Positions 6,216-12,191 of a stretch of 12,191 nucleotides of DNA are shown piece after piece. The DNA lies in contig JABWBL010000053.1 in NCBI GenBank assembly GCA_013360535.1, positions 1 to 12,191 on the forward strand. Direction: 5' to 3'. The DNA is from Planctomycetaceae bacterium (GTDB lineage: Bacteria; Planctomycetota; UBA1135; GCA-002686595). The translations under genes were made by a program, and so were the position numbers. Position 1 is the stretch's first letter, and every line of letters starts with the position of its first letter. A model generated the notes under the pieces. It was not told where the DNA came from, made no database searches, and was given only the letters and a program-made list of their open reading frames with translations.

Positions 6216-9200
6216 CTATCCCGTCGCCCGCTTGCGCAGCGCCTCGTAGAGGCCGGCGTAGTCGAGCAGCAGGCGCAAGAGGCCGTCCTGCACGGGCTTC
6301 GAATCGAGGGCCTGTTGGCTCATCGACGTGTGGGCGTCGTAGGACTCCATGATCGCGTCGACGAGGCCCTTCGAGAGGTCCGGCGAGGCGGCGAACTGCT
6401 CCTTCGAGTTGTTGGCGGCCTGCTGCTGGAGCGTGGGGGACTCGAGCAACTTGGTGCGCAGCACCTCGTTGACGTAGACGAGCTTGTCGCTGTCGGTGAG
6501 GTCGCCGGAGAAGAGCTCGTTCACGCGCTCGATCAGCTCGGCGAGGTACGCCTTCTCCTTCTCCTGCACGGCACCGGCGCCAGCGTCCTGATGCGGGTCG
6601 ATCAGGATTCCGGCGTTGCTCAGAAGCCCGAGGTTCGCCGTCCCCTTGTTGCGCAGCGCGTGGTGCGTGAGCTGGACCTTCGAGACGTCGATCGAGGCGC
6701 GCTCGCGTTCGAAGTCGAGCAGCGGAATCAGGCGCTTGTAGAAGATCGCGCGCTTCTCGAGCGCCGTCTGGCCGTAGTCGAAGATCTGCGACAGGAACGT
6801 GTAGAGCCGCAGGTAGGCGCCCATGTCGCCGCGGAAGAGCACAAGGGCGTCGAGTTCCTCTTGCGCAGCGGTCTCGGCGTTCTTGTCGCCACGCTGCCGC
6901 GCAACCTGCAGCGCGTCGCGCGCGGCCTTGTACTTGCGCATGACCCGATCGAACACGGGCTCGAGCGCCGCCACCAGATCGCCTTGCCGCGCCTTCGGAT
7001 CCAACTCCACCTTCACCACGCGCTCGACCTCGTTGTCGTCGTAGTGGCCGGTCGCGTCGAGCTTGGCACGCAGGTCGAACACCAGATCGGGATCCGTCGT
7101 GCCCGACAGCTCCGCCGTCTCGTAGTACATCTGGAACGCCTCGAGGACCTCCTCGGGATCGTTCACGAAGTCGAGCACGAACGTCGTGTCCTTGCCCGGA
7201 TGCGCGCGGTTGAGGCGCGAGAGCGTCTGCACGGCCTGAATGCCCGCGAGCCGCTTGTCGACGTACATGCCGCACAGGAGCGGCTGGTCGAACCCCGTCT
7301 GGAACTTGTTGGCGACGAGCAGGATGCGGTAATCGTCGCCCTTGAACGCCTCGCGGATGTCGCGGCCGTTGAGGTTGGGATTGAGGAGCTTCGAGTGCTC
7401 GCTCACCGGATCCGGCGACGACTCCGGGTCGTTCACCTCGCCCGAGAACGCCGCCAGCGTGCCGATCGCGTAGCGCTTCGACTGGATGTACTTGTCGATC
7501 GCGAGCTTCCAGCGCACGGCCTCGACGCGGCTGCCGACCACCACCATCGCCTTCGCGCGCCCGCCGAGCAGCGGCGCCACGTGCGAGCGGAAGTGTTCGA
7601 CCACCACCTCGACCTTCTGCGCGATGTTGTAGGGGTGCAGGCGCACCCAGCCCATCAGCTTCTTGAGCGCCGCGCTGCGCTCGACCTCGGTCGAGTCCTG
7701 CTCTTCGCCCCGGTGAGCCAGCTTGAACGCCACCGAGTAGCTCGTGTAGTTGCGCAGCACGTCGAGGATGAACTTCTCCTCGATCGCCTGCCGCATCGAG
7801 TACACGTGGAAGGGCCGCGGGATGTTGTCGGCGGCGGGCTTGCGCGTCGGGTCCGGCCGCGTGCCGAAGATCTCGAGCGTCTTGTTCTTCGGGGTCGCCG
7901 TGAACGCGACGAACGTGATGCCGCGGTCGTCCGCGCGCGAGCTCATCTGCGCCGCGAGCACGTCCTCGCCGCTCACCTCGCCGCCGTCGTCGAGTTCCTT
8001 CTGCTCCTCCGCCGACAGCACCGCCTTCAGTTTCGCCGCCGCCTCGCCGGCCTGGCTGCTGTGCGCCTCGTCCGCGATCACCGCAAAGCGCTTGCCCTGC
8101 GTCGCCGCGAGGTCCCGCACGGCCTCCAGCGCGAACGGGAACGTCTGGATCGTGCACACCACGACCTTCTTCGTGCCCGAGAGCGCCTCCGCCAGCTCCT
8201 TGCTCTTCGACCCACTCTCGCCCGTGATCGTCGCGACCACGCCGGTCGTGCGCGCGAAGCTGAACAGCGCATCCTGCAACTGCGCGTCGATCACGTTGCG
8301 GTCGGACACGACCAGCACGCTGTCGAAAACCTTCTTCGCCTGCGCGTCGTGCAGCTCCGAGAAGAAGTGCGCCGTCCACGCGATCGAGTTCGTCTTGCCC
8401 GAGCCCGCCGAGTGCTGGACCAGGTACTTGGTGCCCGGCCCGTCGGCGAGCACCGCCGCCTGCAGCTTGCGCGTCGCGTCGAGCTGGTGGTAACGCGGGA
8501 AGATCGTGCGCGACGGCTTCTGCTTCTTGTCGCGCTCGCCGATCAGGTAGCGCCCGAGGATCTCGAGCCAGCTCTCGCGCTCCCACACCTCTTCCCACAG
8601 GTACGCCGTGCGATGCCCGCCGCCCGAGTTGGGCGGGTTGCCAGCGCCGCCGTTGTCGCCCTTGTTGAACGGCAGGAACTTCGTCGCCGGGCCCGCGAGC
8701 TGCGTCGCCATGTACACCTCGCGGTTGGAGACCGCGAAGTGCACGAGCGCGCCCTGCGGGAACGAGAGCAGCGGCTCGACGGCCTGCCCCTTCGGCCGCG
8801 GCTCGCGATCGAAGCGGTACTGATCGATGGCGTCCTGCACGCTCTGCGTGAAGTCGGTCTTGAGCTCGACCGTCGCGACCGGCACACCGTTGAGGAACAG
8901 CACGAGGTCGAGGCAGTTCTCGTTCGCAAGCGAGTACTTCACCTGCCGCACCACGCGCAGGCGGTTCTTGCCGTAGCGCGCGAGGATCTCGGCGTTGAGC
9001 GCGAACGCCGGCTTGAACTGCGCCAACGCCGCGGGCTTGCGCAACCCGAGCATGTCGATGCCAAAACGCAGCACGTCGAGCGTCCCGCGCTGGTCGAGCT
9101 GCTCTCGCACGCGCTCGAGCAGCGTCGCCTCGGCCTTCGAGCCGTGGTTCTTCGTGAGCGCCTCCCACACCTCGGGCTGCGACTCCTTCAGCCATGCGAT

Positions 9201-9329
9201 CAGGTCCTCGGGCCACAGCGCCCGTGCCCGGTCGTACTTCGCCGCGTCGCCCGCCTCGTACAGCCACCCGCGGCGCCCGAGCTGCTCGCAGATCTCGACC
9301 TCGAAGTTCACTTCCTTGTGGAGGCTCAC
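6216..9329 (-). CDS. hsdR: Type I restriction enzyme R subunit (HsdR): nuclease and DNA translocase
   Basis: A 1037-residue motor and cleavage subunit of a type I R-M complex (R2M2S), full length for the family. The start is GTG at 9327-9329, overlapping the GIY-YIG gene's TGA as GTGA. The N-terminal HsdR_N nuclease shows the PD-(D/E)xK pattern: Asp ~141 in NCLDLVLF, then Glu155-x-Lys157 in ATVELK. The superfamily 2 helicase motor follows: Gln motif near 282 (RYHQLDATRKLQ), Walker A HSAGSGKTN (~306-314), DEAH box (VIADEAH, ~417-423), motif III FTATP (~476-480), motif V KFQTGFDQP (~675-683) and motif VI QTLSRLNRAHPGK (~701-713). The C-terminal third is helical, as expected for the part that binds the methyltransferase. 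All catalytic motifs are intact. It should cut unmodified DNA after ATP-driven translocation, but only with HsdM and HsdS. It is the last gene of the operon. Confidence 0.97.
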   Translation of the reverse strand: MSLHKEVNFEVEICEQLGRRGWLYEAGDAAKYDRARALWPEDLIAWLKESQPEVWEALTKNHGSKAEATLLERVREQLDQRGTLDVLRFGIDMLGLRKPAALAQFKPAFALNAEILARYGKNRLRVVRQVKYSLANENCLDLVLFLNGVPVATVELKTDFTQSVQDAIDQYRFDREPRPKGQAVEPLLSFPQGALVHFAVSNREVYMATQLAGPATKFLPFNKGDNGGAGNPPNSGGGHRTAYLWEEVWERESWLEILGRYLIGERDKKQKPSRTIFPRYHQLDATRKLQAAVLADGPGTKYLVQHSAGSGKTNSIAWTAHFFSELHDAQAKKVFDSVLVVSDRNVIDAQLQDALFSFARTTGVVATITGESGSKSKELAEALSGTKKVVVCTIQTFPFALEAVRDLAATQGKRFAVIADEAHSSQAGEAAAKLKAVLSAEEQKELDDGGEVSGEDVLAAQMSSRADDRGITFVAFTATPKNKTLEIFGTRPDPTRKPAADNIPRPFHVYSMRQAIEEKFILDVLRNYTSYSVAFKLAHRGEEQDSTEVERSAALKKLMGWVRLHPYNIAQKVEVVVEHFRSHVAPLLGGRAKAMVVVGSRVEAVRWKLAIDKYIQSKRYAIGTLAAFSGEVNDPESSPDPVSEHSKLLNPNLNGRDIREAFKGDDYRILLVANKFQTGFDQPLLCGMYVDKRLAGIQAVQTLSRLNRAHPGKDTTFVLDFVNDPEEVLEAFQMYYETAELSGTTDPDLVFDLRAKLDATGHYDDNEVERVVKVELDPKARQGDLVAALEPVFDRVMRKYKAARDALQVARQRGDKNAETAAQEELDALVLFRGDMGAYLRLYTFLSQIFDYGQTALEKRAIFYKRLIPLLDFERERASIDVSKVQLTHHALRNKGTANLGLLSNAGILIDPHQDAGAGAVQEKEKAYLAELIERVNELFSGDLTDSDKLVYVNEVLRTKLLESPTLQQQAANNSKEQFAASPDLSKGLVDAIMESYDAHTSMSQQALDSKPVQDGLLRLLLDYAGLYEALRKRATG

Positions 9330-10252
9330 CGCGAGACTCTCGTATCAGGGTTGCCGCGGACTACTTGATCGAGGGTCTTGCCCGATTTCGTCGTCCACTC
9401 CACCCACCCGTTGGCGGATCGCCCCATCAACAGGCCGGCGGCGGCGCTCGGGGAACGGAATAGGTAGTCCTTGGTGAACCGCGCGCGGTTTCCTTCGATC
9501 GCCAGCACCCCCTGCGCGATCAGGTCGTTGCGGTTCTGCTCCAATGGCATGCCTTTCATTGATGGCACCACCTCGCTGCGACCGTAAGAGTCCTTGAGCA
9601 CGACGAAGCCCTCTGGCGTATACAGACCTCGACCGTTGGCGTCGGAGCTCCGACAGACGTACTCCTCGCTGGTCCAGGTCGCGCCTGGCGTCTCGATGGA
9701 CTCGGGTGCGGAGGTCGTTGCGGTGGGGGCGACAAATCGGCGACCGACGGGATCGAACAGCGGGAACCCGAGCGTCGCCAGCAGCGCGTGGCCGGTCTCG
9801 AAGATCTCCTCGCAGTCCGCTTCCAGCGGCGCAGGAGTGTGCGGTCGACTGCCGCTGTTCGCGTTCTCCACCGAGTAGCGCCCCGCCTCGTCGCTCTTCT
9901 GGAGGCACAACCATTCCAGATACAGCGCGTGCGTCTGCGTCAGGCTGTCCGTCCGTGAGATGAGGATCAGCGCCCGCTCCCAGAAGTCCTTGGACTTGTT
10001 GTGCGACGGGAGCCGTTGCTGCAGATCGCCGGTCTGGCCGATGTAGACCATCGGCTCGCCGTCCTGCTCGCCGGCGCCAAACAGGAAGTAGACGGCCACC
10101 TTGCGGCTCTCGGGCATCGCAAGGAACGCGTCGAGCAAGCTGCGCGGCACCTCGATCACCTGCACGATGCGCGTGGTGATCTCCGCGATGCGGATCCCTC
10201 GCGGATCGCCGCCCGGGAGGAAGATCTGGATCGTCTTGGCTCGTTGGCTCAT
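9326..10252 (-). CDS. GIY-YIG nuclease-family protein with a C-terminal DUF4357 domain
   Basis: A 308-residue protein starting at ATG 10250-10252, which overlaps the hsdS stop as ATGA; its own stop overlaps the hsdR start as GTGA. The N-terminal ~45 residues (with DPRGIRIAEIT) precede a GIY-YIG domain: VAVYFLFG (~52-59, the GIY strand as VYF), VYIGQT (~69-74), DLQQRLPSH with the catalytic-type Arg ~80, and HALYLEWLC with the metal-binding Glu ~113. Both key residues are kept, so nuclease activity is plausible. The C-terminal ~85 residues (FVVLKDSYGR ... FRSPSAAAGLLMGRSANGWVEW) match the DUF4357 pattern. Such proteins are often found beside type I R-M genes. A role in restriction, anti-phage back-up or S-subunit control is not established. 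The position between S and R implies co-production with them. Confidence 0.88.
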   Translation of the reverse strand: MSQRAKTIQIFLPGGDPRGIRIAEITTRIVQVIEVPRSLLDAFLAMPESRKVAVYFLFGAGEQDGEPMVYIGQTGDLQQRLPSHNKSKDFWERALILISRTDSLTQTHALYLEWLCLQKSDEAGRYSVENANSGSRPHTPAPLEADCEEIFETGHALLATLGFPLFDPVGRRFVAPTATTSAPESIETPGATWTSEEYVCRSSDANGRGLYTPEGFVVLKDSYGRSEVVPSMKGMPLEQNRNDLIAQGVLAIEGNRARFTKDYLFRSPSAAAGLLMGRSANGWVEWTTKSGKTLDQVVRGNPDTRVSR

Positions 10253-11604
10253 GCGGCGTGCTCCGGCACGACGTTGCGGACATCGATCTGGCCCGTGACC
10301 GCGGCCGAGATCAGCGCGGAGCGGCGTTCCTTCAGAAGTTGCAGGGCACTGCCGACTTCGGCGGAAAGCGCGTCGGAAGCGGCGACTACTCGTTCCAGCC
10401 AGTTTGCAATCGCGACTTGCTCGCGAAGCGGTGGCACTGGAATCTGTGCGCGCTTAAGGCTGAAGATGTTGATGCCGCGAATTGTGGCACCACCTGCGGT
10501 TGCGTCGAGTTGGGCAAACACTCCAGTCGATCGAAGCGCCTGGAGTAGCCATTGACCGTGGACTTCGAGGCGCGGCGCTACACGGGCAACGTCCTGCGTG
10601 ATGTTCGCCCCTTCGATCTCTGCGGGCACCATCTCCGCGTCACCAATGCTCCCACGGATCGAATAGACGATGTCGCCGCCCCTGAGCCTCGATCTGGCAT
10701 AGTTCGCTTCGATCTCATTCGTCGTTCGCTTGAGCTGGTCCAGGGTTAGTCGTCCAGGCGCCACGTCTCCACCCTTCACGATGGGTACCCCGACATCCAC
10801 GTCGGGACCGGGCAACACGATGCCATACATGATTCTCCTCTCCTCAGGGACAAGGCGCATGAGCGGCATCGTGCCCCAGTGCGCGGGCACGTCGCCGAGC
10901 CACTCGACGCCGGAGGGCTTCATGGGGGCGGCGGGGTTGAGGCCCTTGGTGACGGCGTGGGAGATGACGGCCTGGCGCTTCTCCGCGAGCAGCTCGATCA
11001 GCTTCTCCTGCTCCGCGATCAGCGTGTCGATCTTCGCCGTCTCCCGGTCCAGGAACGCGGCGATTGCGCGTTGCTCTGGCGTTGGCGGCAGAGGCGCTGG
11101 GAACTCGCGGACAAAGTCATCTGGCACGCGCTTCTGTCCGCCGGCGCCGTACATCGACGCCTCTCCGAGCTTGCGGAAGCTGTCTGACGTGACAAGCCGG
11201 TGCAGGAACTCGGGCTCCATCGACGCGGGGTTGGGCCGCATCACGATCAACTCCGTGGTCCCGAATCCACATGAGTTCGTCAGGCTTCGAACCAAGGCTC
11301 CCTTTCCGTTCTCGAAGCACGGCGTGATCTTCGCGATGACCACGTCGCCGTCGCGGAAGTAGCTGTAGCCCGACGCAACCTCGGACAGCACACGTTGCCG
11401 CTCCAGGTCGATCGACCCGTTCTCACCGATCGCCTCCATCGGGAGGAAGGAGACCAGCGAATCGGTCGGCATCGAGGCCGTTTCGGACTTGGACGGATTC
11501 AGGCCGACGAGCCTCCTGAGCCGCTTCACGTCCCAATGCTCCGGCACCTCGCCGAGCCACTCGACGCCGCTGGGCTTGTACTTGGGGTATCTCGGGAAGC
11601 TCAC
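10249..11604 (-). CDS. hsdS: Type I restriction-modification specificity subunit (HsdS), two recognition domains
   Basis: A 451-residue S subunit that chooses the DNA target and holds the M and R subunits. The start is GTG at 11602-11604, overlapping the rhuM stop as GTGA; it opens MSFPRYPKYK. There are two similar halves. Half 1 has the entry motif PSGVEWLGEVPEHW (~11-24), TRD1 (to ~173), then a helical spacer PTPEQRAIAAFLDRETAKIDTLIAEQEKLIELLAEKRQAVISHAVTKG (~174-221). Half 2 repeats the entry motif (PSGVEWLGDVPAHW, ~230-243), then TRD2 (~244-390) and a second spacer PPLREQVAIANWLE ... LISAAVTGQID (~391-441). The variable TRDs mean the bipartite target cannot be read from sequence. The two entry motifs are encoded by a near-identical direct repeat 657 bp apart. 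Both domains and both spacers look intact. Confidence 0.96.
   Translation of the reverse strand: MSFPRYPKYKPSGVEWLGEVPEHWDVKRLRRLVGLNPSKSETASMPTDSLVSFLPMEAIGENGSIDLERQRVLSEVASGYSYFRDGDVVIAKITPCFENGKGALVRSLTNSCGFGTTELIVMRPNPASMEPEFLHRLVTSDSFRKLGEASMYGAGGQKRVPDDFVREFPAPLPPTPEQRAIAAFLDRETAKIDTLIAEQEKLIELLAEKRQAVISHAVTKGLNPAAPMKPSGVEWLGDVPAHWGTMPLMRLVPEERRIMYGIVLPGPDVDVGVPIVKGGDVAPGRLTLDQLKRTTNEIEANYARSRLRGGDIVYSIRGSIGDAEMVPAEIEGANITQDVARVAPRLEVHGQWLLQALRSTGVFAQLDATAGGATIRGINIFSLKRAQIPVPPLREQVAIANWLERVVAASDALSAEVGSALQLLKERRSALISAAVTGQIDVRNVVPEHAA
10892..10912 (+). repeat. Direct repeat inside hsdS, copy 1 (second-half entry motif)
   Basis: This 21-base stretch is identical to 11549-11569 and encodes, on the - strand, part of the SGVEWLG entry motif that begins the second half of HsdS. 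With one mismatch the match extends on the left through GGCAC. The 657-base spacing is exactly 219 codons, so recombination between the copies would stay in frame. Confidence 0.85.
11549..11569 (+). repeat. Direct repeat inside hsdS, copy 2 (first-half entry motif)
   Basis: Identical over 21 bases to 10892-10912. It encodes the SGVEWLG entry motif at the start of HsdS. Together the copies bracket TRD1 and the central spacer. Confidence 0.85.
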
Positions 11605-12056
11605 GACTCGTCCTTGGGCTTGCGCCGCTTGCGCTTGGGCCGCTCCTTCGCGAGGTCCTCCAGCGCCTTGAGGTTGTCGGCCTCGCCTTGGGCCTCGGCG
11701 AGCTCGCGGCGGTGCTGTGCGAAGCGCTCGAACTCGGCGTGCGCCTTGTCGTCGGCGTCGTCGCGGCTCACGCGACCGGCGTCGGGGAGCACCGCGCGCT
11801 CGTTGAAGCGCAGGAATTCGTCGAGCTTGCGCGCCCAGTCGGCGAGGTGGATCGCCTGCTTGCGGCGCGACTGGTCCTCGGCGTAGTCGAGGAACATCAC
11901 GACGATGCGGTTGAGCTCCGAGATCTCGTCCTCGTGCAGGTAGTTCTTGGCGACCGTGACGTCCGCGCGTTGCACGGCGCCGCCCTTCCAGGTCGTGAGC
12001 CCCATGTTGGGCTGGGTCGCATCGGCGCGCGCGGCGATCAGCTCGGGCGCGGTCAT
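11601..12056 (-). pseudogene. rhuM: RhuM-family protein, 5'-truncated (C-terminal part only)
   Basis: The frame encodes the RhuM C-terminal region: TAPELIAARAD, PNMGLTTWKGG, DVTVAKNYLHEDEISELNRIVVMFLDYAEDQ, then an amphipathic helix (WARKLDEFLRFNER) and a Lys/Arg-rich tail. The first ATG in frame (12054-12056) gives 151 residues, but family-like sequence continues upstream as IVQNKLHHAVTG to a TAG at 12093-12095. RhuM proteins are usually about 300 residues or more, so the N-terminal half is missing. The family is named after a Salmonella virulence-island gene, is common inside type I R-M operons and has no settled biochemical role. The stop overlaps the hsdS start (GTGA), so translation of this remnant may still matter for hsdS expression. 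I call it a truncated gene, not a natural short form, because homology ends abruptly at a stop. Confidence 0.8.
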
Positions 12057-12095
12057 GCCGGTGACGGCGTGGTGGAGCTTGTTCTGGACGATCTA

Positions 12096-12191
12096 GCCTG
12101 ACTTGAAAGGTTGTCGGTCGAGATCGGCCCTGGGGCGTGTGCCAGGGCCGTTTTGGTGCTGTCCGTTCCCACTACATCGGTGGCATCTTGA
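12096..12191. other. Unassigned sequence that replaces the 5' half of rhuM
   Basis: Beyond the junction near 12095 the sequence no longer resembles rhuM in any frame I read. It holds a terminator-like hairpin (12125-12154). On the - strand the last few codons before the window edge read KMPPM then TAG at 12172-12174, which could be the 3' end of another - strand gene; six codons are too few to judge. A mobile-element end or a deletion junction are both possible. Confidence 0.4.
12125..12154 (+). terminator. Rho-independent-like terminator, + orientation
   Basis: A perfect 9-bp stem has arms 12125-12133 (CGGCCCTGG) and 12142-12150 (CCAGGGCCG), an 8-base loop and TTTT at 12151-12154. The T run is only on the + strand side. 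No + strand gene precedes it here. The same stem also lies just downstream of the possible - strand gene end at 12172 and upstream of the defence operon, so it could separate the two. Confidence 0.5.

Noticed and set aside
5971..9267. A 1098-residue - strand open frame overlapping hsdR in another frame
   Set aside because: Arg/Ala/Gly-rich out-of-frame translation of hsdR with no motifs; its length comes from GC-biased codons.
6105..9368. A 1087-residue + strand open frame antisense to hsdR
   Set aside because: Low-complexity Arg/Leu/Val/His translation. The opposite strand carries every HsdR motif in order.
1..12191. tRNA, rRNA or CRISPR array
   Set aside because: I saw no cloverleaf with a TTC arm, no rRNA-like segment and no regularly spaced repeats. 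The only clear direct repeat is the pair inside hsdS.

Overview
This is high-GC bacterial DNA. Three things fit a Planctomycetota or Myxococcota member better than a proteobacterium: a large serine/threonine kinase joined to TPR repeats, a small Lys/Ala-rich DNA-binding-type protein, and a small secreted protein of unknown function. The phylum call is an inference from gene style only.

Left part (1-3902). The window opens inside the 3' end of a + strand gene for a basic, winged-helix-like protein, closed by a very strong 13-bp hairpin. Convergent to it, on the - strand, is a complete transmembrane Ser/Thr kinase with TPR repeats (734-3496). About 400 bases without a gene follow its start.

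Middle part (3903-6215). A two-gene + strand unit follows: a short DprA/Smf-like Rossmann protein and, overlapping it by 14 bases, a phosphoribosyltransferase (PRTase)-like gene. Both are broken as read. The first has one base missing in a G run. The second has a frame change at a point where most of the N-terminal half of the PRTase fold is absent. After about 730 bases without a convincing gene comes a small secreted protein (5683-6153), probably started at a TTG with a good Shine-Dalgarno sequence.

Right part (6216-12191). A - strand defence operon, transcribed from right to left, encodes the C-terminal part of a RhuM-family protein, HsdS (specificity subunit), a GIY-YIG/DUF4357 protein, and HsdR (restriction/translocase subunit). 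All three junctions are 4-base stop/start overlaps (GTGA, ATGA, GTGA), so the genes look translationally coupled. No HsdM methyltransferase is present in the window. The rhuM gene loses its N-terminal half at an abrupt junction near 12095, beyond which lies unrelated sequence with a terminator-like hairpin. The simplest reading is a type I R-M operon of the hsdM-rhuM-hsdS-giy-hsdR kind that was cut or interrupted at its 5' side. Whether hsdM survives beyond the window decides whether the system can work.

The items most worth a second look are the tightly coupled RhuM/HsdS/GIY-YIG/HsdR set with its 5' break, the in-frame direct repeat inside hsdS that brackets one recognition domain, and the decayed DprA-like/PRTase pair.
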